From contig NW_027480440.1 of the NCBI RefSeq assembly GCF_051401765.1, positions 2,666,001 through 2,730,000 of the forward strand: DNA of 64,000 nucleotides, written 5' to 3'. How positions within the stretch are numbered: the stretch's first letter is position 1; each line of letters begins with the position of its first letter. A program made the position numbers and the translations under genes. The DNA is from Calliopsis andreniformis. Its lineage: Eukaryota; Arthropoda; Insecta; Hymenoptera; Andrenidae. The notes beneath the pieces were generated by a model, which saw only the letters and a list, made by a program, of their open reading frames with translations, ran no database searches and was not told the origin of the DNA. Below are positions 10,950 to 25,530 of this stretch, piece after piece.

Positions 10950-13900
10950 GATTGAGGATTGAGTATTGAGGATTAAGAATTGAGGATTGAGGATTGAGGA
11001 TTGAGGATTGACGATTGAGGACTGAGTATTGAGGATTGAAAATTGAGGATTGAGGATTGATGATTGAAGATTCAGTATTGAGGATTGAAGATTGAGTATT
11101 GAGAATTGAGGATTGAGGATTGACTATGAGGGCTGAGGGTTGAGGATTGCGGTTTGAGGACTGAGGACTGGGGATTGAGGATTGAGAATTGAGGATTGAA
11201 GATTTAGGATTGAAGATTGAGGACTGGGTATTGAGGATTGAAGAATGAGGATTGAGGATTGAGGATTGAGGATTGAGGATTGAAGATTGAGGATTGAGGA
11301 TTGAGGATTGAGGATTGAAGAATGAGGATTGAGGATTGAGGATTGAGGATTGAAGATTGATTATTGAGGATTGAATATTGAGGATTGAGGATTGAGGATT
11401 GAGGATTGAGGATGAGAGCTGAGCGTTGAGGATTGAGGTTTGAGGACTGAGGACTGAGGATTGAGTATTGAGACTTGAGGATTGAGGATTGAGTATTTAG
11501 GATTCAAGATTGAGGATTGGGTATTGAGGATTGAACATTGAGGATTGAGGATTGAGGATTGAGGACTGAAGATTGAGGATTGAAGATTTAGTATTGACGA
11601 TTGAAGACTGAGGATTGAGGATTGAGTGTTGAGGATTGAGGACGAGGACTGACGGTTAAGGATTGAGGCTTGTGGATTGTGGATTGAGGATTGAGGACTG
11701 AGGATTGAGGATTGAGGACTGAGCATTGAGGATTGAAGACTGAGGACTGGGGATTGAGAATTGAAGATTGAGGATTAAGGATTGAGCATTGGGGATTGGT
11801 GATCTAGGATTGGAGATTGATTATTGAGGATTGAAGATTGGGGGTTGAGGATTCAGGATTGAGAATTGAGAATTGAGGATGGGGACTGAGGGTTGAGGAT
11901 TGAGGTTTGAGGAACGAGGATTGAGGATTGAGGATTGAGGACAGATGACTGAGGATTGAGGATTGAGGATTGATGATTGCGGATTGAGGATTGAAGATTG
12001 AGTATTGAGGATTGACTATTGAGGATTGAGGATTGAGTATTGAGGATTGAAGATTGAGTATTGAGGATTGAAGATTGAGGATTGAGGATTGAGGGTTGAG
12101 GATTGAGGATTGAGGATTGAGGATTGAGGGTTGAGGATAGAGGATTGAAGATTGAGGATTGGGTACTGAGTGTTGAGGGTTGAGTGATGAGGATTGATGT
12201 TTGTGGATAGAGATTCGAAGATTGCAGATTGAGAATTTAGTGTTGAAAGCTGTGAATTGATGATATTCTATTGAGGATTGAGGATTGACAACTGATTGTT
12301 GAGGTCTGAATTCTGAAGGTTGAGGACTGAGGATTGAGTATTCAGGATTGAGGTTTGAGGACTGAGGATTGAGGATTGAGGATTGAGGCTTGAGGATTGA
12401 GGATTGAGGATTGAAGATTGAGGATTGTGGATTGAGGATTGAGGATTGAGGATTGAAGATTGAGTATTGGGGACTGAGTGTTGAGGGTTGAGTGATGAGA
12501 ATTGATGTTTGTGGATAGAGATTTGAAGATTGCAGATTGAGTATTGCGTATGGAAAACTCTGAACTGAGGATATTCTATTGAGGATTGAGGATTGACAAC
12601 TGATTGTTGAGGACTGACGGCTGAAGATAGAGGTTTCAGGATTGAGGATTCAGGATTGTGGTTTGAGGACTGAGGATTGAGGTTTGAGGATTGAGGATTG
12701 AGGATTGAGGATTGAGGATTGAGGATTGAGGATTGAAGATTGAGGATTGAGGATTGAGGAATGAACATTGAGCATTGAGGATTGAGGATTGAAGATTGAG
12801 GATTGGGTATTGAGGATTGAACATTGAGGATTGAGGATTGAGGATCGAGGATTGAGGATTGAGGATTGAGGATTGAAGATTGAATATTGATGATTGAAGA
12901 TTGAGGATTGAGGATTGAGGGTAGTGGATTGAGGACGAGGACTGAGGGTTGAGTATTGATGCTTGAGGTCTGAGGATTGAGGATTGAGGATTGAGAATTG
13001 GGGATTGAGGATTGAGGATTGAAGATTGAGGATTGGGTATTGAGGATTGAAGAATGAGGACTGAGGATTGAGGATTGAGGATTGAGGATTGAAGATTGAG
13101 TATTGAGGATTGAAGATTGAGGATTGAGGATTGAGGATTGAACATTGAGGACTGAGTGTTGAGGGTTGAGTGATGAGAATTGATGTTTGTGGATAGAGAT
13201 TTGAAGATTGCAGATTGAGTATTGTGTATCGAAAACTGCGAATTGAGGATATTCTATTGAGGATTGAGGTTTGTCACCTGATTGTTGAGGACAGAGGGCT
13301 GAAGATTGAGGATTCAGGATTGAGGATTCAGAATTGAGGTTTGAGGTCTGAGGATTGAGGATTGAGGATTGAAGATTGAGTATTGAGGATTGATGATTGA
13401 GGACTAGGGTTTGAGGATTGAAGATTGAGTATTAAGGATTGAGGATTGGGGATTGGGGATCTAGGATTGGAGATTGATTATTGAGGATTGAAGATTGAGG
13501 ATTGGGTATTGAGGATAGAAGAATGAGGATTGAGGATTGAGGATTGAGGATTGAGGATTGAAGATTGAGGATTGAGGATTGAGGATTGAGGATTGAAGAT
13601 TGAGTATTGAGGATTGAAGACTGAGGATTGGGGATTGAGGATTGAGGATTGAGGATTGAAGATTGAGGATTGGGGACTGAGTGTTGAGGGTTGAGTGATG
13701 AGAATTGATGTTTGTGGATAGAGATTTGAAGATTGCAGATTGAGTATTGCGTATGGAAAACTCTGAACTGAGGATATTCTATTGAGGATTGAGGATTGAC
13801 AACTTATTGTTGAGGACTGAAGGCTGAAGATTGAGGTTTCAGGATTGAGGATTCAGGATTGTGGTTTGAGGACTGAGGATTGAGGTTTGAGGATTGATGA

Positions 13901-16900
13901 TTGAGGATTGAGGTTTGAGGACTGAGGATTGAGGGTTGAGGGTTGAGGATTGACGCTTGAGGATTGATGATTGAGGATGGAGGATTGGAGAGAGAGGACT
14001 GAGTGTTGAGGATTAAGTGTTGAGAATTGATGTTTGAGGATTGAGATTTGATTATTGAATATTGTGGATTGAGTATTGAAACATGAGAATTCAGGATATT
14101 CTATTGAGCATTGAGAATTGAGTATTGATGGTTGAGTATTGAGGATTGATGGTTGAGGGTTGTGTGTTGAATATTGAGGATTGAGGATTGAGGATTGAGG
14201 ACTGAAGATTGAGGATTGAAGATTTAGTATTGACGATTGAAGACTGAGGATTGAGGATTGAGTGTTGAGGATTGAGGACGAGGACTGACGGTTGAGGATT
14301 GAGGTTTGTGGATTGTGGATTGAGGATTGAGGACTGAGGATTGAGGATTGAGGACTGAGCATTGAGGATTGAAGATTGAGGACTGGGGATTGAGGATTGA
14401 AGATTGAGGATTAAGGATTGAGCATTGGGGATTGGTGATCTAGGATTGGAGATTGATTATTGAGGATTGAAGATTGAGGGTTGAGGATTCAGGATTGAGA
14501 ATTGAGAATTGAGGATGGGGACTGAGGGTTGAGGATTGAGGTTTGAGGAACGAGGATTGAGGATTGAGGATTGAGGACCGATGACTGACGATTGCGTATT
14601 GAAGATTGAGGATTGATGACTGACGATTGCGAATTGAGGATTGATGATTGCGGATTGAGGATTGAAGATTGAGTATTGAGGATTGAATATTGAGGATTGA
14701 GGATTGACAATTGATTGTTGAGGACTGAGGGCAGAAGATTGAGGATTCAGGATTGAGGATTCAGAATTGAGGTTTGAGGAATGAGGATTGAGGATTGAAG
14801 ATTGATTATTGAGGATTGAACATTGAGGATTGAGGATTGAGGATCGAGGATTGAGGATTGAGGATTGAGTATTGAAGATTGAATATTGATGATTGAAAAT
14901 TGAGGATTGAGGATTGAGGGTAGTAGATTGAGGACGAGGACTGAGGGTTGAGTATTGATGCTTGAGTTCTGAGGATTGAGGATTCAGGATTGAGTATTGG
15001 GGATTGAGGATTGAGGATTGAAGATTGAGGATTGGGTATTGAGGATTGAAGAATGAGGACTGAGGATTGAGGATTGAGGATTGAGGATTGAAGATTGAGT
15101 ATTGAGGATTGAAGATTGAGGATTGAGGATTGAGGATTGAACATTGAGGACTGAGTGTTGAGGGTTGAGTGATGAGAATTGATGTTTGTGGATAGAGATG
15201 TGAAGATTGCAGATTGAGTATTGTGTATCGAAAACTGCGAATTGAGGATATTCTATTGAGGATTGAGGATTGTCACCTGATTGTTGAGGACAGAGGGCTG
15301 AAGATTGAGGATTCAGGATTGAGGATTCAGAATTGAGGTTTGAGGTCTGAGGATTGAGGGTTGAGGATTGAAGATTGAGTATTGAGGATTGAAGATTGAG
15401 GACTAGGGATTGAGGATTGAAGATTGAGTATTAAGGATTGAGGATTGGGGATTGGGGATCTAGGATTGGAGATTGATTATTGATGATTGAAGATTGAGGA
15501 CTGGGTATTGAGGATAGAAGAATGAGGATTGAGGATTGAGGATTGAGGATTGAGGATTGAGGATTGAGGACTGAGGACTGAGGATTGAGTGTTGAGGATT
15601 GAGGGTTGAGGATTGTGGATTGACGATTGAGGATTGAGGATGAGGGCTGAGGTTTGAGGTTTGAGGTTTGAGTATTGAATCGTGAGAATTCAGGATATTC
15701 TATTGAGTATTGAGGATTGAGGATTGAGTATTGAGGATGAGAGCTGTGCGTTGAGGATTGAGGTTTGAGGACTGTGGACTGAGGATTGAGGATTGAGAAT
15801 TGAGGATTGAGGATTGAGTATTGAAGATTGAGAATTGAGGTTTGAAGGCTGAGGATTGAGGAATGAGGATTGTGGATTGAGGATGAGGGCTGAGGGTAGA
15901 TGGTTGAGGTTTTAGCACTGAGGAATGAGGATTGAGGATTGAGAATTGAGGATTTAGGATTGAGGATTGAAGATTGAGGATTGGGTATTGAGTATTGAAG
16001 AATGAGGATTGAGGATTGAGGATTGAGGATTGAAGATTGAGGATTGGGGATTGAGGATTGAGGATTGAGGATTGAAGATTGAGTATTGGGGACTGAGTGT
16101 TGAGGGTTGAGTGATGAGAATTGACGTTTGTGGATAGAGATTTGAAGATTGCAGATTGAGTATTGCGTATGGAAAACTCTGAACTGAGGATATTCTATTG
16201 AGGATTGAGGATTGACAACTGATTGTTGAGGACTGAGGGCTGACGATTGAGGTTTCAGGATTGAGGATTCAGGACTGTGGTTTGAGGACTGAGGATTGAG
16301 GTTTGAGGATTGAGGATTGAGGATTGAGGATTGAGGATTGAGGATTGAAGATTGAGGATTGAGGATTGAGGATTGAACATTGAGGATTGGGGATTGAAGA
16401 TTGAGGATTGGGTATTGAGGATTGAACATTGAGGATTGAGGATTGAGGATCGTGGATTGAGGATTGAGGATTGAAGATTGAATATTGATGATTGAAAATT
16501 GAGGATTGAGGATTGAGGGTAGTTGATTCAGGACGAGGACTGAGGGTTGAGTATTGATGTTTGAGGTCTGAGGATTGAGGATTGAGGATTGGGGATTGGG
16601 GATCTAGGATTGGAGACTGATTATTGAGGATTGAAGATTGAGGGTTGAGGATTGAGGATCGAGAATTGAGAATTGAAGATTGAGGATAGAGGATTGAGGA
16701 TTGAGGATTGAGGATTGAAGATTGAGGATTGGGCATTGAGGATTGTCGATTGAGGATTGAGTATTGAGGATTGAGAATTGAGGATTGAGGATTGAAGATT
16801 GAGTATCGAGGATTGACGGTTGAGGATTGAGAATTGAGGTTTGCGGATTGACGATGAGGGCTGAGGGTTGAGGATTGAGGATTGAGGACTGAGGACTGAG

Positions 16901-16949
16901 GATTGAGTGCTGAGGATTGAGGGTTGAGGATTGAGTATTGAGGATTGAG
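10950..16949 (+). repeat. 6.0-kb tandem duplication, copy 1
   Basis: Every line I compared between here and the next 6 kb matches at an offset of 6,000 up to about 15,725. After that the offset is 6,014 because copy 2 has two additional heptamers. The left edge is set by C at 10,949 versus G at 16,949. Islands inside: an A3-A2 pair (12,199/12,507), A1 near 13,186, A2 near 13,710, B1 at 14,087, A1 near 15,184, B2 at 15,686 and A2 near 16,130. There is no gene. Confidence 0.93.
15640..15720 (+). repeat. Island subtype B2 with GAATTC (representative)
   Basis: Marked by a run of GGTTTGA units followed by ATCGTGAGAATTCAGG. GAATTC positions of the group are 5,393, 15,686, 21,686, 23,018, 23,414, 33,634, 41,347, 43,973, 45,593, 46,722, 52,976 and 61,254. 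Copies from 33.6, 41.3, 44.0 and 53.0 kb share GATATTCTCTTGAG. Confidence 0.85.
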
Positions 16950-19900
16950 GATTGAGGATTGAGTATTGAGGATTAAGAATTGAGGATTGAGGATTGAGGA
17001 TTGAGGATTGACGATTGAGGACTGAGTATTGAGGATTGAAAATTGAGGATTGAGGATTGATGATTGAAGATTCAGTATTGAGGATTGAAGATTGAGTATT
17101 GAGAATTGAGGATTGAGGATTGACTATGAGGGCTGAGGGTTGAGGATTGCGGTTTGAGGACTGAGGACTGGGGATTGAGGATTGAGAATTGAGGATTGAA
17201 GATTTAGGATTGAAGATTGAGGACTGGGTATTGAGGATTGAAGAATGAGGATTGAGGATTGAGGATTGAGGATTGAGGATTGAAGATTGAGGATTGAGGA
17301 TTGAGGATTGAGGATTGAAGAATGAGGATTGAGGATTGAGGATTGAGGATTGAAGATTGATTATTGAGGATTGAATATTGAGGATTGAGGATTGAGGATT
17401 GAGGATTGAGGATGAGAGCTGAGCGTTGAGGATTGAGGTTTGAGGACTGAGGACTGAGGATTGAGTATTGAGACTTGAGGATTGAGGATTGAGTATTTAG
17501 GATTCAAGATTGAGGATTGGGTATTGAGGATTGAACATTGAGGATTGAGGATTGAGGATTGAGGACTGAAGATTGAGGATTGAAGATTTAGTATTGACGA
17601 TTGAAGACTGAGGATTGAGGATTGAGTGTTGAGGATTGAGGACGAGGACTGACGGTTAAGGATTGAGGCTTGTGGATTGTGGATTGAGGATTGAGGACTG
17701 AGGATTGAGGATTGAGGACTGAGCATTGAGGATTGAAGACTGAGGACTGGGGATTGAGAATTGAAGATTGAGGATTAAGGATTGAGCATTGGGGATTGGT
17801 GATCTAGGATTGGAGATTGATTATTGAGGATTGAAGATTGGGGGTTGAGGATTCAGGATTGAGAATTGAGAATTGAGGATGGGGACTGAGGGTTGAGGAT
17901 TGAGGTTTGAGGAACGAGGATTGAGGATTGAGGATTGAGGACAGATGACTGAGGATTGAGGATTGAGGATTGATGATTGCGGATTGAGGATTGAAGATTG
18001 AGTATTGAGGATTGACTATTGAGGATTGAGGATTGAGTATTGAGGATTGAAGATTGAGTATTGAGGATTGAAGATTGAGGATTGAGGATTGAGGGTTGAG
18101 GATTGAGGATTGAGGATTGAGGATTGAGGGTTGAGGATAGAGGATTGAAGATTGAGGATTGGGTACTGAGTGTTGAGGGTTGAGTGATGAGGATTGATGT
18201 TTGTGGATAGAGATTCGAAGATTGCAGATTGAGAATTTAGTGTTGAAAGCTGTGAATTGATGATATTCTATTGAGGATTGAGGATTGACAACTGATTGTT
18301 GAGGTCTGAATTCTGAAGGTTGAGGACTGAGGATTGAGTATTCAGGATTGAGGTTTGAGGACTGAGGATTGAGGATTGAGGATTGAGGCTTGAGGATTGA
18401 GGATTGAGGATTGAAGATTGAGGATTGTGGATTGAGGATTGAGGATTGAGGATTGAAGATTGAGTATTGGGGACTGAGTGTTGAGGGTTGAGTGATGAGA
18501 ATTGATGTTTGTGGATAGAGATTTGAAGATTGCAGATTGAGTATTGCGTATGGAAAACTCTGAACTGAGGATATTCTATTGAGGATTGAGGATTGACAAC
18601 TGATTGTTGAGGACTGACGGCTGAAGATAGAGGTTTCAGGATTGAGGATTCAGGATTGTGGTTTGAGGACTGAGGATTGAGGTTTGAGGATTGAGGATTG
18701 AGGATTGAGGATTGAGGATTGAGGATTGAGGATTGAAGATTGAGGATTGAGGATTGAGGAATGAACATTGAGCATTGAGGATTGAGGATTGAAGATTGAG
18801 GATTGGGTATTGAGGATTGAACATTGAGGATTGAGGATTGAGGATCGAGGATTGAGGATTGAGGATTGAGGATTGAAGATTGAATATTGATGATTGAAGA
18901 TTGAGGATTGAGGATTGAGGGTAGTGGATTGAGGACGAGGACTGAGGGTTGAGTATTGATGCTTGAGGTCTGAGGATTGAGGATTGAGGATTGAGAATTG
19001 GGGATTGAGGATTGAGGATTGAAGATTGAGGATTGGGTATTGAGGATTGAAGAATGAGGACTGAGGATTGAGGATTGAGGATTGAGGATTGAAGATTGAG
19101 TATTGAGGATTGAAGATTGAGGATTGAGGATTGAGGATTGAACATTGAGGACTGAGTGTTGAGGGTTGAGTGATGAGAATTGATGTTTGTGGATAGAGAT
19201 TTGAAGATTGCAGATTGAGTATTGTGTATCGAAAACTGCGAATTGAGGATATTCTATTGAGGATTGAGGTTTGTCACCTGATTGTTGAGGACAGAGGGCT
19301 GAAGATTGAGGATTCAGGATTGAGGATTCAGAATTGAGGTTTGAGGTCTGAGGATTGAGGATTGAGGATTGAAGATTGAGTATTGAGGATTGATGATTGA
19401 GGACTAGGGTTTGAGGATTGAAGATTGAGTATTAAGGATTGAGGATTGGGGATTGGGGATCTAGGATTGGAGATTGATTATTGAGGATTGAAGATTGAGG
19501 ATTGGGTATTGAGGATAGAAGAATGAGGATTGAGGATTGAGGATTGAGGATTGAGGATTGAAGATTGAGGATTGAGGATTGAGGATTGAGGATTGAAGAT
19601 TGAGTATTGAGGATTGAAGACTGAGGATTGGGGATTGAGGATTGAGGATTGAGGATTGAAGATTGAGGATTGGGGACTGAGTGTTGAGGGTTGAGTGATG
19701 AGAATTGATGTTTGTGGATAGAGATTTGAAGATTGCAGATTGAGTATTGCGTATGGAAAACTCTGAACTGAGGATATTCTATTGAGGATTGAGGATTGAC
19801 AACTTATTGTTGAGGACTGAAGGCTGAAGATTGAGGTTTCAGGATTGAGGATTCAGGATTGTGGTTTGAGGACTGAGGATTGAGGTTTGAGGATTGATGA

Positions 19901-22900
19901 TTGAGGATTGAGGTTTGAGGACTGAGGATTGAGGGTTGAGGGTTGAGGATTGACGCTTGAGGATTGATGATTGAGGATGGAGGATTGGAGAGAGAGGACT
20001 GAGTGTTGAGGATTAAGTGTTGAGAATTGATGTTTGAGGATTGAGATTTGATTATTGAATATTGTGGATTGAGTATTGAAACATGAGAATTCAGGATATT
20101 CTATTGAGCATTGAGAATTGAGTATTGATGGTTGAGTATTGAGGATTGATGGTTGAGGGTTGTGTGTTGAATATTGAGGATTGAGGATTGAGGATTGAGG
20201 ACTGAAGATTGAGGATTGAAGATTTAGTATTGACGATTGAAGACTGAGGATTGAGGATTGAGTGTTGAGGATTGAGGACGAGGACTGACGGTTGAGGATT
20301 GAGGTTTGTGGATTGTGGATTGAGGATTGAGGACTGAGGATTGAGGATTGAGGACTGAGCATTGAGGATTGAAGATTGAGGACTGGGGATTGAGGATTGA
20401 AGATTGAGGATTAAGGATTGAGCATTGGGGATTGGTGATCTAGGATTGGAGATTGATTATTGAGGATTGAAGATTGAGGGTTGAGGATTCAGGATTGAGA
20501 ATTGAGAATTGAGGATGGGGACTGAGGGTTGAGGATTGAGGTTTGAGGAACGAGGATTGAGGATTGAGGATTGAGGACCGATGACTGACGATTGCGTATT
20601 GAAGATTGAGGATTGATGACTGACGATTGCGAATTGAGGATTGATGATTGCGGATTGAGGATTGAAGATTGAGTATTGAGGATTGAATATTGAGGATTGA
20701 GGATTGACAATTGATTGTTGAGGACTGAGGGCAGAAGATTGAGGATTCAGGATTGAGGATTCAGAATTGAGGTTTGAGGAATGAGGATTGAGGATTGAAG
20801 ATTGATTATTGAGGATTGAACATTGAGGATTGAGGATTGAGGATCGAGGATTGAGGATTGAGGATTGAGTATTGAAGATTGAATATTGATGATTGAAAAT
20901 TGAGGATTGAGGATTGAGGGTAGTAGATTGAGGACGAGGACTGAGGGTTGAGTATTGATGCTTGAGTTCTGAGGATTGAGGATTCAGGATTGAGTATTGG
21001 GGATTGAGGATTGAGGATTGAAGATTGAGGATTGGGTATTGAGGATTGAAGAATGAGGACTGAGGATTGAGGATTGAGGATTGAGGATTGAAGATTGAGT
21101 ATTGAGGATTGAAGATTGAGGATTGAGGATTGAGGATTGAACATTGAGGACTGAGTGTTGAGGGTTGAGTGATGAGAATTGATGTTTGTGGATAGAGATG
21201 TGAAGATTGCAGATTGAGTATTGTGTATCGAAAACTGCGAATTGAGGATATTCTATTGAGGATTGAGGATTGTCACCTGATTGTTGAGGACAGAGGGCTG
21301 AAGATTGAGGATTCAGGATTGAGGATTCAGAATTGAGGTTTGAGGTCTGAGGATTGAGGGTTGAGGATTGAAGATTGAGTATTGAGGATTGAAGATTGAG
21401 GACTAGGGATTGAGGATTGAAGATTGAGTATTAAGGATTGAGGATTGGGGATTGGGGATCTAGGATTGGAGATTGATTATTGATGATTGAAGATTGAGGA
21501 CTGGGTATTGAGGATAGAAGAATGAGGATTGAGGATTGAGGATTGAGGATTGAGGATTGAGGATTGAGGACTGAGGACTGAGGATTGAGTGTTGAGGATT
21601 GAGGGTTGAGGATTGTGGATTGACGATTGAGGATTGAGGATGAGGGCTGAGGTTTGAGGTTTGAGGTTTGAGTATTGAATCGTGAGAATTCAGGATATTC
21701 TATTGAGTATTGAGGATTGAGGATTGAGGATTGAGGATTGAGTATTGAGGATGAGAGCTGTGCGTTGAGGATTGAGGTTTGAGGACTGTGGACTGAGGAT
21801 TGAGGATTGAGAATTGAGGATTGAGGATTGAGTATTGAAGATTGAGAATTGAGGTTTGAAGGCTGAGGATTGAGGAATGAGGATTGTGGATTGAGGATGA
21901 GGGCTGAGGGTAGATGGTTGAGGTTTTAGCACTGAGGAATGAGGATTGAGGATTGAGAATTGAGGATTTAGGATTGAGGATTGAAGATTGAGGATTGGGT
22001 ATTGAGTATTGAAGAATGAGGATTGAGGATTGAGGATTGAGGATTGAAGATTGAGGATTGGGGATTGAGGATTGAGGATTGAGGATTGAAGATTGAGTAT
22101 TGGGGACTGAGTGTTGAGGGTTGAGTGATGAGAATTGACGTTTGTGGATAGAGATTTGAAGATTGCAGATTGAGTATTGCGTATGGAAAACTCTGAACTG
22201 AGGATATTCTATTGAGGATTGAGGATTGACAACTGATTGTTGAGGACTGAGGGCTGACGATTGAGGTTTCAGGATTGAGGATTCAGGACTGTGGTTTGAG
22301 GACTGAGGATTGAGGTTTGAGGATTGAGGATTGAGGATTGAGGATTGAGGATTGAGGATTGAAGATTGAGGATTGAGGATTGAGGATTGAACATTGAGGA
22401 TTGGGGATTGAAGATTGAGGATTGGGTATTGAGGATTGAACATTGAGGATTGAGGATTGAGGATCGTGGATTGAGGATTGAGGATTGAAGATTGAATATT
22501 GATGATTGAAAATTGAGGATTGAGGATTGAGGGTAGTTGATTCAGGACGAGGACTGAGGGTTGAGTATTGATGTTTGAGGTCTGAGGATTGAGGATTGAG
22601 GATTGGGGATTGGGGATCTAGGATTGGAGACTGATTATTGAGGATTGAAGATTGAGGGTTGAGGATTGAGGATCGAGAATTGAGAATTGAAGATTGAGGA
22701 TAGAGGATTGAGGATTGAGGATTGAGGATTGAAGATTGAGGATTGGGCATTGAGGATTGTCGATTGAGGATTGAGTATTGAGGATTGAGAATTGAGGATT
22801 GAGGATTGAAGATTGAGTATCGAGGATTGACGGTTGAGGATTGAGAATTGAGGTTTGCGGATTGACGATGAGGGCTGAGGGTTGAGGATTGAGGATTGAG

Positions 22901-22963
22901 GACTGAGGACTGAGGATTGAGTGCTGAGGATTGAGGGTTGAGGATTGAGTATTGAGGATTGAG
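16950..22963 (+). repeat. 6.0-kb tandem duplication, copy 2
   Basis: Adjacent head-to-tail copy of 10,950-16,949 with the same island order (A3-A2 pair at 18,199/18,507, A1 near 19,186, A2 near 19,710, B1 at 20,087, A1 near 21,184, B2 at 21,686, A2 near 22,140). The one difference I found is a 14-bp insertion of two heptamers at about 21,727-21,740. Such low divergence in a satellite means either a very recent duplication or an assembly path walked twice. Confidence 0.93.
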
Positions 22964-25379
22964 GATTGAGGATGAGGGCTGAGGTTTGAGGTTTGAGGTT
23001 TGAGTATTGAATCGTGAGAATTCAGGATATTCTATTGAGTATTGAGAATTGAGGATTGAGGATTGAGGATCGTGGATTGAGGATTCAGGATTGAAGATTG
23101 AATATTGATGATTGAAAATTGAGGATTGAGGATTGAGGGTAGTGGATTGAGGACGAGGACTGAGGGTTGAGTATTGATGTTTGAGGTCTGAGGATTGAGG
23201 ATTGAGGATTCAGAATTGGGGATTGAGGATTGAGGATTGAAGATTGAGGATTGGGTATTGAGGGTAGTGGTTTGAGGACGAGGACTGAGGGTTGAGTATT
23301 GATGTTTGAGGTCTGAGGATTGAGGATTGAGGATTGAGAATTGTGGATTGACGATTGAGGATTGAGGATGAGGGCTGAGGTTTGAGGTTTGAGGTTTGAG
23401 TATTGAATCGTGAGAATTCAGGATATTCTATTGAGTATTGAGGATTGAGGATTGAGGATTGAGGATGGAGGAGTGAGGATGAGAGCTGTGCGTTGAGGAT
23501 TGAGGTTTGAGGACTGTGGACTGAGGATTGAGGATCGAGAATTGAGAATTGAGGATTGAGTATTGAAGATTGAGAATTGAGGATTGAAGGTTGAGGATTG
23601 AGGAATGAGGATGGAGGATTGAGGATGAGGGCTGAGGGTGGATGGTTGAGGTTTTAGGACTGAGGACTGAGGATTGAGGATTGAGAATTGAGGATTTAGG
23701 ATTGAGGATTGAAGATTGAGGATTGGGTATTGAGTATTGAAGAATGAGGATTGAGGATTGAGGATTGAGGATTGAAGATTGAGGATTGGGGATTGAGGAT
23801 TGAGGATTGAGGATTGAAAATTAAGGATTGGGGATTGAGGATTGACGATTGAGGATTGAGTATTGAGGATTAAGAATTGAGGATTGAGGATTGAAGATTG
23901 AAGATTGAGGATTGGGGACTGAGAGCTGAGGGTTGAGTGATGAGAATTGATGTTTGTGGATAGAGATTTAAAGATTGCAGATTGAGTATTGAGTATTGAA
24001 AACTGTGAATTGATGATATTCTATTGAGGATTGAGAATTGACAACTGATTGTTGAGGACTTAGGTCTGAAGATTGAGGATTCAGGATTGAGGATTCAGGA
24101 TTGAGGTTTGAGGACTGAGGATTGAGGATTGGCTATTGCGGATTGAACATTGAGGATTGAGGATTGAGGATTGAGGACTGAGGATTGAGGACTGAAGATT
24201 GAATATTGATGATTGAAGATTGAGGATTGAGGACTGAGGGCTGTGGTATGAGGACGAGGACTGAGGGTTGAGTATTGATGTTTGAGGTCTGAGGATTGAG
24301 GATTGAGGATTGAGAATTGAGGATTGAGGATTGAGGATTCAAGATTGAGGATTGGGTATTGAGGATTGAAGAATGAGGATTGAGGATTGAGGATTGAGGA
24401 TTGAAGATTGAGTATTGAGGATAGAAGATTGAGGATTGAGGAATGAGGATTGAGGATTGAGGATTGAGGATTGAGGATTGAGAATTGAAGATTGAGTATT
24501 GAGGATTGAATATTGAGGATTGTGGATTGAGGATTGAGGATTGAAGATTCAGTATTGAGGATTGAAGATTGAGGATTGAGGATTGAGGATTGAGTATTGA
24601 CTATGAGTGCTGAGGGTTGAGGATTGTGGTTTGAGGACTGAGGACTGAGGATTGAGGATTGAGAATTGAGGTTTCAGGATTGAGGATTGAAGATAGAGGA
24701 TTGGGTATTGAGGATTGGAGAATGAGGATTGAGGATTGAGGATTGAGGATTGAGGATTGAAGATTGAGGATTGAGGATTGAGTATGGAGGATTGAAGATT
24801 GGGTATTTAGGATTGAATATTGAGGATTGAGGATTGAGGATTGGAGATTGAGGACTGAGTGTTGAGGGTTGTGTGATGAGCATTGATGGTTGAGGGTTGT
24901 GTGTTGAATATTGAGGATTGGCGGATTGTGTATTGAAGATTGAGGACTGAGGACTGAGGATTGAGTGTTGAGGATTGAGGATTGAGTATTGATGATACAG
25001 GATTGAAGTTTGAGTATTGATGATTGAAGATTGCGGATTGATTATTAAGGGTTGAGGATTGAGGGCGAGGACTGAGGGTTGAGGATTGAGGACTGAGGGT
25101 TGAGGACTGAGGACTGAGGATTGAGTGCTGAGGATTGAGGGTTGAGGATTTAGGACTGAGGATTGAAGATTGAAGATTGAGGATTGATGATTGAGGATTT
25201 AGGATTGAGGATTGAGGATTGAGGACTGAGGATTGAGGGTTGAGGATTCAGGAATGAGGATTGAGGATTGAGGATTGAGGATTGAGGATTGAAGATTGAT
25301 TATTGAGGATTGAAGATTGAGGATTGAGTATTGAGGATTGAGGATTGAGGATTGAATATTGAGGATTGGGGATTGAGTG

Positions 25380-25530
25380 TTGAGGGTTGAGTGATGAGAA
25401 TTAATGTTTGTGGATAGAGATTTCAAGATTGCAGATTGAGCATCGAGTATTGAAAACTGTGAATTGAGGATATTCTATTGAGGATTAAGGATTGACAATT
25501 GATTGTCGAGGACTGAGGGCTGAAGATTGA
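25380..25530 (+). repeat. Island subtype A5 (representative)
   Basis: Marked by GAGATTTCAAGATTGCAG and GAGCATCGAG. The other two lie near 37,051 and 48,680, all three within copies of the same triplicated block. The subtype therefore probably arose once before that block multiplied. Confidence 0.8.
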
